A stretch of 64,000 nucleotides of DNA from Streptomyces sp. L-9-10 (GTDB taxonomy: Bacteria; Actinomycetota; Actinomycetes; Streptomycetales; Streptomycetaceae): NCBI RefSeq assembly GCF_004151105.1, contig NZ_PHRF01000005.1, positions 1 through 64,000 on the forward strand, given 5' to 3'. Each line of letters starts with the position of its first letter. Position 1 is the stretch's first letter. The notes under the pieces are model-generated. The model did no database searches. It was not told the origin of the DNA and was given only the letters and a program-made list of their open reading frames with translations. This document shows, piece by piece, positions 8,193-16,994 of the stretch. The translations under genes were made by a program, and so were the position numbers.

Positions 8193-9017
8193 TCAGTTGA
8201 GGGTGTCGGGGTCCGGGCCGATGCGCAGACCACGGTCGAGCGTGGCGAGCGCGGCCATGTCACCGGCCGAGAGCTCGAAGTCGAAGACGTCGATGTTCTC
8301 GCGGATCCGCGCGGGTGTCACGGACTTGGGGATGACGATGTTCCCGAGCTGAAGGTGCCAGCGCAGCACCACCTGGGCGGGCGTCTTCTCGTGCCGCCCC
8401 GCGATCTCGGTGAGCGCCTCCTCCTGGAGCAGCGCGCCCTGCGCCAGCGGGCTCCATGCCTCGGTCGCGATGCCGTGCTGGGCATGGAAGTCCCGCAGTT
8501 CCTCCTGCTGGAGGCCGGGGTGCAGCTCGACCTGGTTGACGGCCGGGACGATCCCCGTCTCGTCCAGCAGGCGCTGGAGGTGGGCGGGCTGGAAGTTGGA
8601 CACACCGATGGAGCGTGTCCTGCCGTCGGCGAGCAGCTTCTCCAGCGCTCGCCAGGTGTCGAGATAGCGGTCACGGGCCGGAGTGGGCCAGTGGATGAGA
8701 TACAGATCCACCCGGTCGAGGCCGAGCCTGGCGAGGCTCGTGTCGAACGCGGCGAGCGTCGAGTCGTACCCCTGGTCGTCGTTCCAGAGCTTGGTGGTGA
8801 TGAACAGCTCTTCGCGGGGCAGGCCCGAGGAGGCGAGGGCGCGGCCGACGCCGTCCTCGTTGCCGTACACGGCGGCGGTGTCGATGCTGCGGTAGCCCGC
8901 CTCCAGCGCGGTGCGGACCGCGCCGGTGGTCTCCTCGTCGCCGACCTGGAAGACACCGAAGCCGAGCTGCGGAATCCTGACGCCGTTGTTGAGTACGACG
9001 TTGGGGACGGAATTCAT
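8193..9017 (-). CDS. Aldo/keto reductase (2,5-diketo-gluconate reductase type)
   Basis: The 274-residue TIM-barrel NADPH reductase has the full AKR signature set: YRSIDTAAVYGNEDGVG (Asp and Tyr), LFITTKLWN (Lys), YLIHWP (His), SIGVSNF, and the NADPH motif IPKSVTPARIRENIDVFDF. The substrate cannot be read from sequence. The start at 9017 has AAGGAACACC upstream; the open frame upstream of it is not coding. It is convergent with the ThuA-like gene and follows an MFS gene on the same strand. Confidence 0.9.
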   Translation of the reverse strand: MNSVPNVVLNNGVRIPQLGFGVFQVGDEETTGAVRTALEAGYRSIDTAAVYGNEDGVGRALASSGLPREELFITTKLWNDDQGYDSTLAAFDTSLARLGLDRVDLYLIHWPTPARDRYLDTWRALEKLLADGRTRSIGVSNFQPAHLQRLLDETGIVPAVNQVELHPGLQQEELRDFHAQHGIATEAWSPLAQGALLQEEALTEIAGRHEKTPAQVVLRWHLQLGNIVIPKSVTPARIRENIDVFDFELSAGDMAALATLDRGLRIGPDPDTLN

Positions 9018-9167
9018 GGTGTTCCTTTTCTTCGCGGGTTTCACAGTGGGGGGAAAAAGAGCGCGGATCTGCGGTGGGGAAAGAAGGGGCACACCGGCTT
9101 CCAACGTAACGACGTCGTCGGCGCCGCGCGCTGTGGCGGTCCGCCGCCCGGGACGGCCGAGCCGGGG

Positions 9168-10385
9168 TCAGCGCGCCGCGGTGGTGGCCCGCTGGGGCTG
9201 CCGGGTGGCCGCCGCCTCGGCGACCACCTGTCCGGCGGCGGGCGTACGGCGCTCCAGGGCGCTGGAGACGACCGCGAGGACGAGCGCGGAGCCGGCCAGC
9301 GCGGCACCGACCCAGTTCGGCGCCGTGTACCCGAGTCCGGCGGCGATGACGATGCCGCCGAGCCAGGCGGCCAGCGCGTTGCCGAGGTTGAAGGCGCCGA
9401 TATTGACGGCGGAGGCCAGGGTGGGCGCGGCGGACGCCTGGTCGAGGACCCGCTTCTGGAGCGGCGGTACGGTCGCGAAGCCCAGGGCGCCGATGAGGGT
9501 GAGGGTGACGGCCGCCGCCACCTTGTTGTGCGCGGTGAAGCTGAACAGCGCCAGCACCACGGCGAGCGAGCCCAAAGAGACATACAGCAGCGGCATCAGC
9601 CGGCGGTCGGCGAACCTGCCGCCGATCAGATTGCCGGCGACCATACCGACACCGAAGAGCACCAGCAGCCAGGTCACCGAGGAGTCGGCGAAGCCCGCGG
9701 TCTCGGTCATCATCGGCGTGATGTAGGTGATCGCGGCGAAGACACCGCCGAAGCCGAGCACGGTCATCGCCATGGCGAGCAGCACCTGCGCGTTACGGAA
9801 GGCGGCGAGCTCATGCCGTATCCGTACACCCTCGGGCCGCGGCTGTTCCGGTACGAGCCTGGCGATGCCCGCGAGGCCCAGGACTCCGAGCCCGGCGACC
9901 ACGAGGAAGGTGGCCCGCCAGCCGGCGCTCTGGCCGAGGAAGGTGCCGAACGGTACGCCGACGACATTGGCGACGGTCAGCCCGGTGAACATCATGGCGA
10001 TGGCGCCGGCCTTCTTCTCCGGGGCGACCAGACCGGCGGCGACGACGGAGCCGATCCCGAAGAAGGCCCCGTGGGCGAGCGAGGCGACGACGCGCCCGGT
10101 GAGCATGAGTCCGAAGCTCGGGGCGAGCGCGGAGAGCACATTGCCCACCACGAACAGCCCCATCAGCAGCATCAGCATCCGCTTGCGGGGGATCCGGGTG
10201 CCGAGGACGGCCATCACCGGGGCGCCCAGCACGACTCCGAGGGCATAGCCGGTGACCAGCAGTCCGGCGGTCGGGATGGTGACGCCGTAGTCGGCGGCCA
10301 CCTCGGGGAGCAGCCCCATGATCACGAATTCGGTGGTGCCGATCCCGAATGCCCCGATGGCCAGGGCGAGGAGGGCGAGTGGCAT
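9168..10385 (-). CDS. MFS drug-efflux type transporter (DHA1, AraJ/Cmx-like)
   Basis: The 405-residue protein has 12 predicted helices. The helix 2-3 loop motif is present as GAPVMAVLGTRIPRKR, and the antiporter motif C region as GVPFGTFLGQSAGWRATF. The N-terminus FGIGTTEFVIMGLLPEVAADYGVTIP is typical of DHA1 efflux proteins, which include chloramphenicol exporters. It is divergent from a MarR-type regulator gene 170 bp away, so regulation by that protein is likely. Confidence 0.9.
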   Translation of the reverse strand: MPLALLALAIGAFGIGTTEFVIMGLLPEVAADYGVTIPTAGLLVTGYALGVVLGAPVMAVLGTRIPRKRMLMLLMGLFVVGNVLSALAPSFGLMLTGRVVASLAHGAFFGIGSVVAAGLVAPEKKAGAIAMMFTGLTVANVVGVPFGTFLGQSAGWRATFLVVAGLGVLGLAGIARLVPEQPRPEGVRIRHELAAFRNAQVLLAMAMTVLGFGGVFAAITYITPMMTETAGFADSSVTWLLVLFGVGMVAGNLIGGRFADRRLMPLLYVSLGSLAVVLALFSFTAHNKVAAAVTLTLIGALGFATVPPLQKRVLDQASAAPTLASAVNIGAFNLGNALAAWLGGIVIAAGLGYTAPNWVGAALAGSALVLAVVSSALERRTPAAGQVVAEAAATRQPQRATTAAR

Positions 10386-10432
10386 GGGTATGGCCTTCCA
10401 GAACGATTGCGCGAGCGCCTTACAAGCGAAGA

Positions 10433-10486
10433 CAATACTTGCACACGCCGACTACTGGCAAGCGCGCTATATTGCAGAAGTGTCCT
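10433..10486. promoter_or_regulatory. MarR/MFS divergent promoter region
   Basis: The 170-bp gap holds an inverted CTTGC-N15-GCAAG pair starting near 10438, and related TTGCA/TTGCAG blocks. Its AT-rich core contrasts with the flanks. A MarR dimer site here is inferred. Confidence 0.4.
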
Positions 10487-10555
10487 ATCCTGGGGTACGG
10501 GACCACGGGACCTCGTCCCGCCGCCGCCCGCCCTCATCTCCCGCAGGAGGAAGCC

Positions 10556-11014
10556 ATGACCGCCACGGACACCGCGCTCACCGGGCTCGCCCAGGGCTGG
10601 TGCGCCCTCTCGCTGCTGCACGGCAGGATCGAGGGGCATATCGAGCGCGCGCTCCAGGCCGGACACGGTCTCAGCGTCCGTGAGTACTCCCTGCTGGATG
10701 TCCTCAGCCGTCAGCACGACGGCGAGGGCGGCCATCTCCAGATGAAGCAGGTCGCCGACGCGGTGGTCCTCAGCCAGAGCGCCACCACCCGGCTGGTCAG
10801 CCGGCTGGAGGACCGCGGACTGCTCACCCGCTATCTGTGTCCGACCGACCGTCGGGGGATCTACACGAACGTCAGCGAGGCGGGGCTGCGGCTGCTCGCC
10901 GAGGCGCGCCCCACCAATGACACGGCGCTGCGGGAGGCGCTCGACGAGGCGGCGAAGGTCCCCGAGCTGGCCGCCCTGGTCAGGACCGTGGAGTCACCCG
11001 GCTCCGCCGCCTGA
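10556..11014 (+). CDS. MarR-family regulator
   Basis: The 152-residue winged-helix protein has the recognition region QMKQVADAVVLSQSATTRLVSRLEDRGLLTRY followed by a wing with CPTDRRGIYTNVSEAG, the family DxRx-type motif. AGGAGG five bases before the ATG fixes the start. It is divergent from an efflux gene, the usual layout for a drug- or phenolic-responsive repressor. Confidence 0.9.
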   Translation: MTATDTALTGLAQGWCALSLLHGRIEGHIERALQAGHGLSVREYSLLDVLSRQHDGEGGHLQMKQVADAVVLSQSATTRLVSRLEDRGLLTRYLCPTDRRGIYTNVSEAGLRLLAEARPTNDTALREALDEAAKVPELAALVRTVESPGSAA

Positions 11015-11050
11015 CCCACCCGTCGCCCCCGGCTCGTCCCTCACACGCGG

Positions 11051-11094
11051 AAGAGCCGGAGGGAAACCCTGTTCGGGGCTTCCCTCCGGCTCTT
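11051..11094. terminator. Strong terminator after the marR gene
   Basis: AAGAGCCGGAGGGAA (11051-11065) pairs perfectly with 11080-11094. Inner CCC/GGG bases extend the stem around a TGTTCG loop. Confidence 0.85.
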
Positions 11095-11129
11095 CTCACA
11101 CAGGTCCGCACTTCTCACACAGGTCCGCA
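11092..11129. repeat. Perfect 19-bp tandem duplication
   Basis: The unit CTTCTCACACAGGTCCGCA occurs twice head to tail at 11092-11110 and 11111-11129, starting inside the last bases of the terminator stem. It looks like a recent slippage duplication. Confidence 0.9.
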
Positions 11130-11169
11130 CGCGCGTCATGCGCGCGGATCACGGATGAGCCGTACGGCG

Positions 11170-11433
11170 TCAGCTCTTCTTCGCGGAACGCCGGGCCCCG
11201 TAGCGGCGCTCGAACCGCTCCACCCGGCCGGTGGTGTCGAACACCCGCCCGGTACCGGTGTAGAAGGGGTGGCTCGCGGAGGAGACCTCCACGTCGATGA
11301 CGGGGTAGGTGTTGCCGTCCTCCCACTCCACACGCTGCGTCGAGTCCGCGGTCGAGCGCGTCAGGAACGCGGTGCCCGCCGCGCGGTCCCGGAAGACGAC
11401 CGGACGGGAGACGGGGTGGATACGAGGCTTCAT
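11170..11433 (-). CDS. rpmE2: 50S ribosomal protein L31 type B (zinc-free paralogue)
   Basis: The 87-residue protein begins [16 protein letters not shown] and contains [28 protein letters not shown], diagnostic of L31 type B. It has no cysteine, so it is the C-minus form that replaces the zinc-binding L31 during zinc starvation. A Zur-like palindrome lies 17-37 bases before the start codon, next to the ribosome-binding site GGAGGGAG. Repression by zinc-loaded Zur is established for such paralogues in Streptomyces and strongly suggested here. Confidence 0.95.
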   Translation of the reverse strand: MKPRIHPVSRPVVFRDRAAGTAFLTRSTADSTQRVEWEDGNTYPVIDVEVSSASHPFYTGTGRVFDTTGRVERFERRYGARRSAKKS

Positions 11434-11449
11434 GGGAACTCCCTCCTCA

Positions 11450-11470
11450 TGATGGATATCGTTTCCATCA
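11450..11470 (-). promoter_or_regulatory. Zur-like box upstream of rpmE2
   Basis: On the gene strand the site has TGATGGA and TCCATCA arms seven bases apart. Its 15-base core TGGAAACGATATCCA matches 12 of 15 positions of TGAAAACGATTTTCA, the form I recall for actinobacterial Zur sites. Confidence 0.75.
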
Positions 11471-11693
11471 GGTGGCACAAGGGGGTAACGCGACGGTTCC
11501 CCCCGGCATTCCCCGCCCTGTCCCGGACGCCGGAACAGGGGACACTGGGCGTGACGGACCTCCCGCGGCCCGCCGAGGAATGCGCTCGCGGCCCGCCGGG
11601 TTCCCCGTTCGGCACGGGCGGGCGTCCGGGCCGACGACCGCCGGGGACGGCTCCGGTGGCGGAGTGCGGAGAACAGGAAAGTGGGCGGCACTC

Positions 11694-12329
11694 ATGGGTG
11701 AGTTGATCCTGGTACGGCACGGAGAGACCGCCTGGTCCCAGTCCGGGCAGCACACCAGCCACACCGACCTGCCGTTGACCGAGCGCGGCGAGAGCGAGGC
11801 CCGTTCCCTGGCGCCCCTACTCTCCGACCGCCGCATCGGCCTCACCCTCGTCAGTCCGATGGCGCGCGCCCGGCGCACCGCGGAGCTGGCCGGTCTCGAC
11901 GGGCTGCGCGCCACCCCGGATCTGCGCGAGTGGGACTACGGCGGCTACGAGGGCATCACCACGGCCGAGATCAGCCGCACGCGCCCCGGCTGGGACCTGT
12001 GGACCGACGGCACCGTCCCCGGCCCCGACGGCCGGCCCGGGGAGAGCCCCGCGGACGTCGGGCACCGCGCCGACCGGGTGCTCACCGAGGCGCTGGACGG
12101 GCTGCGCTCGGGTGACGATGTCGCGCTCGTCTCGCACGGCCACTTCCTGCGGGTGCTCACCGCGCGCTATCTCGGGCTGGCCCCGGCCGCGGGAGCCCTG
12201 TTCCAGCTCGCCACCGGGACCGTCTCCCGCCTCGGGACGGAGCATGACCGGCCGGTGATCACCGCGTGGAACCTCGCCCTCCCCGAGAGCGTGCGGCGCG
12301 CCGCGCGGGAGAAGGAGAACGCGGCCTGA
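11694..12329 (+). CDS. Histidine phosphatase (phosphoglycerate mutase family)
   Basis: The 211-residue protein has the phosphohistidine motif LVRHGETAWS at residues 5-14, the second arginine region SPMARARRTAEL, REWDYGGYEG, and the second histidine in LVSHGHFLRVL. These are the complete catalytic set of the branch-2-like histidine phosphatases. The substrate is not deducible; small phosphometabolites are usual. The ATG at 11694 is taken although the upstream ribosome-binding site is weak; the frame is open upstream. Confidence 0.87.
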   Translation: MGELILVRHGETAWSQSGQHTSHTDLPLTERGESEARSLAPLLSDRRIGLTLVSPMARARRTAELAGLDGLRATPDLREWDYGGYEGITTAEISRTRPGWDLWTDGTVPGPDGRPGESPADVGHRADRVLTEALDGLRSGDDVALVSHGHFLRVLTARYLGLAPAAGALFQLATGTVSRLGTEHDRPVITAWNLALPESVRRAAREKENAA

Positions 12330-12333
12330 CCCG

Positions 12334-12361
12334 GCGCGCCGGTGGTCGCGCGCCGGTGGTC
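12334..12361. repeat. 14-bp tandem duplication
   Basis: GCGCGCCGGTGGTC occurs twice in tandem in the short gap between two convergent genes. Confidence 0.85.
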
Positions 12362-12368
12362 GCGGGCC

Positions 12369-12794
12369 TCAGATCTGTCCGAGGTCGGCGGAGAGCCAGT
12401 GCTCGGGCCGCAACCGGATGATGACCTGTTCGCCGTGCTCGGACCAGGCGAAGTCGACATACGCGGCGACCTTGTCCGCGGCGACATAACGGGACGCCAT
12501 CTCATGGAGTGCCTCGCGGGTGGCGGGCTCGGTCGAGGTCACGGAACCCTCGACCGAGACATAACGGACCGTGGGCTCGACGCGTTCGACCATCAGGGTG
12601 AAGCGGCCCGCCTCCGCGATGAGCCGGCCCTTGCGCGAGTCCCGTCCGGTCATGATCCAGATGTCTCCGCCCGGCCGGTACTGGTACCAGATCGGCACCG
12701 TGAGCGGAGCCCGCCCCTTCGCCGCCTCCACCGCGAGCGCCGCGATACGCGGCTCGGCCAGGAACAGTTCGCGCTCTTCTCGGGTCAGTGCCAC
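12369..12794 (-). CDS. Pyridoxamine-phosphate-oxidase-like split-barrel flavoprotein (PPOX family)
   Basis: The 141-residue protein has a split beta-barrel FMN/F420-binding fold: REERELFLAEPRIAALAVEA, PLTVPIWYQYRPGGDIWIMTG, and GRFTLMVERVEPTVRYVSVEGSV as the family pattern. Members include F420-dependent reductases and haem-handling proteins, and the cofactor is not certain from sequence. The GTG start at 12794 has GGAGAGG at a good distance; the longer open frame upstream is proline/glycine-rich and non-coding in appearance. Confidence 0.85.
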   Translation of the reverse strand: MALTREERELFLAEPRIAALAVEAAKGRAPLTVPIWYQYRPGGDIWIMTGRDSRKGRLIAEAGRFTLMVERVEPTVRYVSVEGSVTSTEPATREALHEMASRYVAADKVAAYVDFAWSEHGEQVIIRLRPEHWLSADLGQI

Positions 12795-12896
12795 CGAAAC
12801 CTCTCCGTCCCTCGGACCGGCCCCGCCGCTTCCGTCGCGCGGCGGTCGTCCGGCACGGTCAAGCCCTCCCCCGTTTCGCGGACGGGGTAACGGCAA

Positions 12897-12939
12897 GGGC
12901 GCCGGTCCGGCGGAAGGAAGCTCCACCGGGCCGGCGCCC
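12897..12939 (-). terminator. Terminator downstream of the cold-shock gene
   Basis: GGGCGCCGGTCCGG (12897-12910) pairs with 12926-12939, all positions Watson-Crick except one G-U. Confidence 0.7.
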
Positions 12940-12994
12940 TCTTGCTCCGCACCGACCTCCGGGGCCTGCTCAGACCCCTTGGGACGGCTCCGCG

Positions 12995-13201
12995 TTACGC
13001 GGAGGGGAGGATGTTCTCCGCCTGCGGGCCCTTCTGGCCCTGGGTGACGTCGAAGGTGACCTTCTGGCCCTCCTGGAGCTCACGGAAGCCGCTCGTCGAG
13101 ATGTTCGAGTAGTGCGCGAACACGTCGGGACCGCCGCCGTCCTGAGCGATAAAGCCGAAGCCCTTTTCCGAGTTGAACCACTTCACTGTTCCACTGGCCA
13201 T
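12995..13201 (-). CDS. Cold-shock protein (CspA family)
   Basis: The 68-residue single cold-shock domain has RNP1 KGFGFIAQ and RNP2-type DVFAHYSNI with the aromatic and basic residues that bind single-stranded RNA or DNA. Length matches the family. The start at 13201 has GGAG eleven bases upstream. The 5' region is over 100 bases and contains a hairpin at 13296-13320, as expected for a structured csp leader. It acts as a cytoplasmic RNA chaperone. Confidence 0.96.
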   Translation of the reverse strand: MASGTVKWFNSEKGFGFIAQDGGGPDVFAHYSNISTSGFRELQEGQKVTFDVTQGQKGPQAENILPSA

Positions 13202-13295
13202 GATGAGTCTCCGTTTCAAGGGACGCAAAGATTCCCGCACCGTACGGGAACCGGAGGTGATCGCCTTGGTCCGCAGAGACGCTGAACAGCACAAA

Positions 13296-13320
13296 CGCCC
13301 GTGACGGCACGTCACGGGCG
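13296..13320 (-). promoter_or_regulatory. Hairpin in or near the csp leader
   Basis: CGCCCGTGAC and GTCACGGGCG form a 10-bp perfect stem with a 5-base loop about 95 bases upstream of the cold-shock start codon. It could be part of the 5' leader or a terminator of transcription from the other side. Confidence 0.5.
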
Positions 13321-13477
13321 AGCGGTACTTCGGAACCACGACAGCTGATCAAGACGCTACAGGGCGCGAAGCGATACAGCCACAGAAACGACCAACTCTT
13401 GCGTCTGTGCCGCGTAATCGGAGCGCGAACGGCCCACGATCACCCGTTCGCCAGCCGGGCCGCGGGCATCGCGTGCG

Positions 13478-14461
13478 CTACCAGCGGGGGTGGATCGAGG
13501 CGCGCAGTCGGCGGTCGTACAACTCCTGGACCGCCTCCAGGGTCGACGGCGACAGTGGCGGGAGGGCCGCCGCCGCGCTGTTGGCGCGTGCCTGTTCGAC
13601 GGAGCGGGCACCCGGGATGACGCTGCTGACGCCGGGCTGCTGAATGATCCAGCGCAGCGCGGTCGCGGCGGGGGTCGCGCCCTCGGGGGCCAGCCCGGCG
13701 AACTCCGCCGCGGCGGCCAGTCCCGTTCCGTACTCGATACCGGAGAAGGTCTCGCCCTGGTCGAAGGCCTCGCCGTGCCGGTTGTACGTGCGGTGGTCGT
13801 CGGCGGCGAACACCGTGTCCGCCGTGTACTTCCCGGTCAGCAGGCCGGAGGCGAGGGGGACGCGCGCGATGATGCCGACCCCCGCCGCGAGGGCGGCGGG
13901 CAGTACCTCCTCCAGCGGCTTGAGCCGGAAGGGGTTGAGGATGATCTGAACGCTCGCCACACCGGGGCGCGCGAGCGCGGCGAGCGCCTCGGCGCAGGTC
14001 TCGACGCTCACGGCGTAGGCGGCGATCCGCTCCTCCGCCACCAGGGTGTCGAGCGCGTCGAAGACCTCGTCGGACGTGTAGACGGGCGTGGGCGGGCAGT
14101 GCAGCTGTACGAGATCGAGGGTGTCCACGCCGAGATTGGCCCGTGAGCGGTCGTTCCACGCGCGGAAGTTGTCCAGAACGTAGTTCTCCGGGACCTGGTC
14201 GGCCCGCCGTCCCATCTTCGTCGCGACGAACACCCCGGCGTCCGGGCGGCCCTTCAGATAGCGCCCGATGAGCTGCTCGCTGCGGCCGTCGCCGTACACA
14301 TCCGCCGTATCGAAGAAGGTGACGCCCGATTCCACGGCCGCGTCCAGGACGGCGAAGGCGTCCGATTCGGCCACCTCACCCCAGTCGGCGCCCAACTGCC
14401 AGGTCCCCAGCCCTACGACGGATACGTTCCGTCCCGTTTTGCCCAGTTCACGCTGCTCCAT
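13478..14461 (-). CDS. Aldo/keto reductase (YajO/Tas-like)
   Basis: The 327-residue NADPH-dependent TIM-barrel reductase shows VSVVGLGTWQLG, GVTFFDTADVYGDGRSEQLIGRYLKG (Asp, Tyr), VFVATKMG (Lys), LVQLHCPP (His), LASGLLTGKY and the late SVIPGARSVEQ cofactor motif. ATG at 14461 is chosen; ATG at 14470 is an alternative and neither has a clear ribosome-binding site. It is divergent from a TetR-type gene, and the 91-bp gap holds repeated TTTTGC-N6-TGCA sites. Confidence 0.88.
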   Translation of the reverse strand: MEQRELGKTGRNVSVVGLGTWQLGADWGEVAESDAFAVLDAAVESGVTFFDTADVYGDGRSEQLIGRYLKGRPDAGVFVATKMGRRADQVPENYVLDNFRAWNDRSRANLGVDTLDLVQLHCPPTPVYTSDEVFDALDTLVAEERIAAYAVSVETCAEALAALARPGVASVQIILNPFRLKPLEEVLPAALAAGVGIIARVPLASGLLTGKYTADTVFAADDHRTYNRHGEAFDQGETFSGIEYGTGLAAAAEFAGLAPEGATPAATALRWIIQQPGVSSVIPGARSVEQARANSAAAALPPLSPSTLEAVQELYDRRLRASIHPRW

Positions 14462-14497
14462 ACGGATCATGTTACGGCGTCGGCGGCGGGAAATTAA

Positions 14498-14531
14498 TTT
14501 TGCGGATCCTGCACTTTTGCATACGCTGCAA
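14498..14531. promoter_or_regulatory. Tandem TetR-type operator candidates
   Basis: TTTTGC-N6-TGCA occurs at 14498-14513 and again at 14515-14530, 17 bp apart. The second forms the palindrome TTGCATACGCTGCAA (14517-14531). Both lie between the divergent reductase and TetR genes. Confidence 0.65.
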
Positions 14532-14552
14532 GATGTGAGAAGTGAGGGTGCG

Positions 14553-15224
14553 GTGCTGGGGCTCCGCGAGCGCAAGAAGCGGGCCACGCGTGCGGCGCTG
14601 GCGGAGGCGGCGGTGCGACTGGCCGCCGAGCACGGCGCGGAGAATGTCACCGTCGAGGCGATCAGCGAGGCCGCGGGGGTCTCGCCGCGTACGTTCTTCA
14701 ACTACTTCGACAGTCACGACGACGCGTTCGTCATGATCGACCGGGACATCGGCGAGCGGGTACGGCGGGCGGTGCGCGAGGCACCGGGCTCGGTGCCCGC
14801 GCTCGACGCGGTCCGCGAGGCGCTCGTGACCGAACTGACCGATGTGGAGGAGCGGCAGGAGATCTGGGAGCTGCGGGCCACGGTGCTGCAACGCTCCCCT
14901 CATCTGCTGGTCCGCGGCATGGGTGCGCACATGGCCGAGGAGCTCGAACTGGCCGAGGCCATCGCGGAACGGCTCGGCGCGCCGGCGTTCCGTACGGCCG
15001 AGGGCGAGCGGGGATCCCGCGGACCCGGGCCCTGCGCGCACGTCCCGGACACCTCCGCACTCGGGCTCTACCCCCGGCTGCTCGCCGCCGTCGCCATGAC
15101 GGCCGTACGGGTCTCCGTCGAGCACTGGTGCGCGCAGGGCCAGGAGGTCACCTTCCCGGATGTCTTCCGGCTCGTCTTCGCCCAGCTGGCCGCCGGCCTG
15201 CCGGAGCCCCCGGCCGACGGCTGA
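14553..15224 (+). CDS. TetR-family regulator
   Basis: The 223-residue protein starts LGLRERKKRATRAALAEAA and has the helix-turn-helix VEAISEAAGVSPRTFFNYF, a typical actinobacterial TetR N-terminus. The C-terminal part has a long acidic/helical ligand domain with a CAHVPDTSALG insert. The GTG at 14553 follows GTGAGGG; GTG at 14535 is an alternative that would suit a leaderless transcript. It precedes a DHA2 efflux gene by 45 bases, so it probably controls that exporter and the divergent reductase. Confidence 0.88.
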   Translation: MLGLRERKKRATRAALAEAAVRLAAEHGAENVTVEAISEAAGVSPRTFFNYFDSHDDAFVMIDRDIGERVRRAVREAPGSVPALDAVREALVTELTDVEERQEIWELRATVLQRSPHLLVRGMGAHMAEELELAEAIAERLGAPAFRTAEGERGSRGPGPCAHVPDTSALGLYPRLLAAVAMTAVRVSVEHWCAQGQEVTFPDVFRLVFAQLAAGLPEPPADG

Positions 15225-15269
15225 CCGCTGACGGCCCGCTCTTCCACCGCTTCCACCCACGCATCGACC

Positions 15270-16892
15270 ATGGACTTGAAGAAGGACACCTTGAGTGCAA
15301 TAGAGGCGCCCGAACAGGCGCCGACCTCCATGACCAACCGGCAGATACTCCAGGCCATGTCGGGGCTGATGGCCGGCATGTTCGTCGCCATCCTCGCCAG
15401 CACGGTGGTGGCCAACGCCCTGCCCCGGATCATCGCCGACCTCGACGGCAGTCAGTCGTCGTACACCTGGGTCGTCACCTCCGAACTGCTCGCCATGACG
15501 GCGACCGTGCCCCTCTGGGGCAAGCTGTCGGACCTCTACAACAAGAAGCTGCTGCTTCAGCTGTCGCTCGCCATGTTCGTGGTCGGGTCGCTGCTGGCCG
15601 GCTTCTCCCAGGGCGTCGGCCTGCTCATCTTCAGCCGTGTCGTCCAGGGCATCGGCGCCGGCGGTCTGACCGCGCTCGCGCAGATCGTCATGGCCGCGGT
15701 CATTCCGCCCCGGCGGCTGGGCAAGTACTCCGGGATCTTCGGCGCCGTCTTCGCCGTCGGTACGGTCGCCGGGCCGCTGATCGGCGGCGTGCTGGTGGAC
15801 ACCTCGTGGCTGGGCTGGCGCTGGTGCTTCTTCATCGGCGTGCCGTTCGCGCTGGCCGCGATCCTGATGCTCCAGCGCACACTGCGGCTGCCCACGATCC
15901 GGCGCGAGGTGAAGATCGACTACCTGGGCGCGTTCCTGATCGTGGCGGGCGTCTCCGCGCTGCTGATCTGGACCTCCCTGGCGGGCAACCAGTTCGACTG
16001 GGCCTCCTGGCAGACCTTCGCCCTGACCTCCACGGGTGTGGTGCTGCTGGTGGCCGCGGTCTTCGTGGAGGCCCGGGTCCCCGAGCCGATCATTCCGCTG
16101 GACATCTTCCGTAACCGCACGGTCGCCCTGACCACGGTCGCCAGCCTGCTGGTCGGTGTGGCCATGTTCGGCGGAACCGTCTTCCTCTCGCAGTACTTCC
16201 AGATCTCGCTCGGCAAGACCCCGACCGTCGCCGGGCTGATGGGCCTGCCGATGATCCTCGGTCTGCTGATCTCCTCCACCGTCGCCGGCCAGATCATCAG
16301 CGCCACCGGCAAGTGGAAGGTCTATCTGATCGCGGGCGGCGTGATCATGACGGCCGGTCTGGGCCTGCTGGCCACCATCAGCGCCGACACCGGCTTCGGG
16401 CTGCTCAGCCTCTACATGGCGGTGCTCGGTATCGGCGTCGGGCTGCTGATGCAGAACCTGGTGCTGGCGGCGCAGAACGACGTACCCGCCGCCGAACTGG
16501 GCGCGGCCACATCCGTCCTGTCGTTCTTCCGCAGCATGGGCGGAACGATCGGTACGAGCGTTCTCGGCGCGGTGCTCGCCAACCGGGTGGCGGCCGAGAT
16601 GACCAAGAGCCTGGGCGAGTCCGGCCAGGGGGCGTCCGGCGGCGCGGGCCACGGCGCCGTGCCCGACGTGTCGAAGCTGCCCGACGCCATGCGGGAGATC
16701 GTGCAGCACGCCTACGGTGTGGCCACGGCGGAACTCTTCCTCGTCGCGGCGCCGTTCGCGGCGCTGGCGCTCGTCGCGGTGGTCTTCATCAAGGAGAAGC
16801 CGCTCAAGACCACGAGCGGCATGGAGCGGCTCGCGGAGGAGAGCAAGCAGGCGGAGGGCTCCACGCCGGCCCCGCCCTCCCCGGTCGGCTGA
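15270..16892 (+). CDS. MFS multidrug exporter (DHA2, 14 helices)
   Basis: The 540-residue protein has 14 hydrophobic segments. Motif A is LWGKLSDLYNKK, motif C is GTVAGPLIGGVLV, and the actinobacterial sequence NALPRIIADLDGSQSSYTWVVTSELL follows helix 1. The family exports drugs and quaternary compounds with proton exchange. ATG at 15270 lacks a ribosome-binding site, whereas TTG at 15291 is preceded by AAGAAGGA, so the true start may be the TTG. It forms a unit with the upstream TetR gene. Confidence 0.92.
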   Translation: MDLKKDTLSAIEAPEQAPTSMTNRQILQAMSGLMAGMFVAILASTVVANALPRIIADLDGSQSSYTWVVTSELLAMTATVPLWGKLSDLYNKKLLLQLSLAMFVVGSLLAGFSQGVGLLIFSRVVQGIGAGGLTALAQIVMAAVIPPRRLGKYSGIFGAVFAVGTVAGPLIGGVLVDTSWLGWRWCFFIGVPFALAAILMLQRTLRLPTIRREVKIDYLGAFLIVAGVSALLIWTSLAGNQFDWASWQTFALTSTGVVLLVAAVFVEARVPEPIIPLDIFRNRTVALTTVASLLVGVAMFGGTVFLSQYFQISLGKTPTVAGLMGLPMILGLLISSTVAGQIISATGKWKVYLIAGGVIMTAGLGLLATISADTGFGLLSLYMAVLGIGVGLLMQNLVLAAQNDVPAAELGAATSVLSFFRSMGGTIGTSVLGAVLANRVAAEMTKSLGESGQGASGGAGHGAVPDVSKLPDAMREIVQHAYGVATAELFLVAAPFAALALVAVVFIKEKPLKTTSGMERLAEESKQAEGSTPAPPSPVG

Positions 16893-16926
16893 TCCCGGGG
16901 TATTACCGCACGGCATGACGTTACGG

Positions 16927-16958
16927 CCCCGGCCGCGCCCATTCGGGTGCGACCGGGG
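16927..16958. terminator. Terminator between MFS and His-rich genes
   Basis: A 14-position stem (16927-16940 with 16945-16958) has one mismatch and one G-U pair and lies between two convergent stop codons. Confidence 0.65.
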
Positions 16959-16994
16959 TCGTACGCGTAGGCGAGCGGGCCGTACGCGGAGCGG

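Noticed and set aside
8052..10559. 835-codon plus-strand open frame
   Set aside because: It runs antisense through an aldo/keto reductase and an MFS transporter, with a Gly/Glu/Arg-rich meaningless product.
14472..16916. 814-codon minus-strand open frame
   Set aside because: It lies opposite the TetR and 14-helix exporter genes, and its composition is that of a shadow frame.
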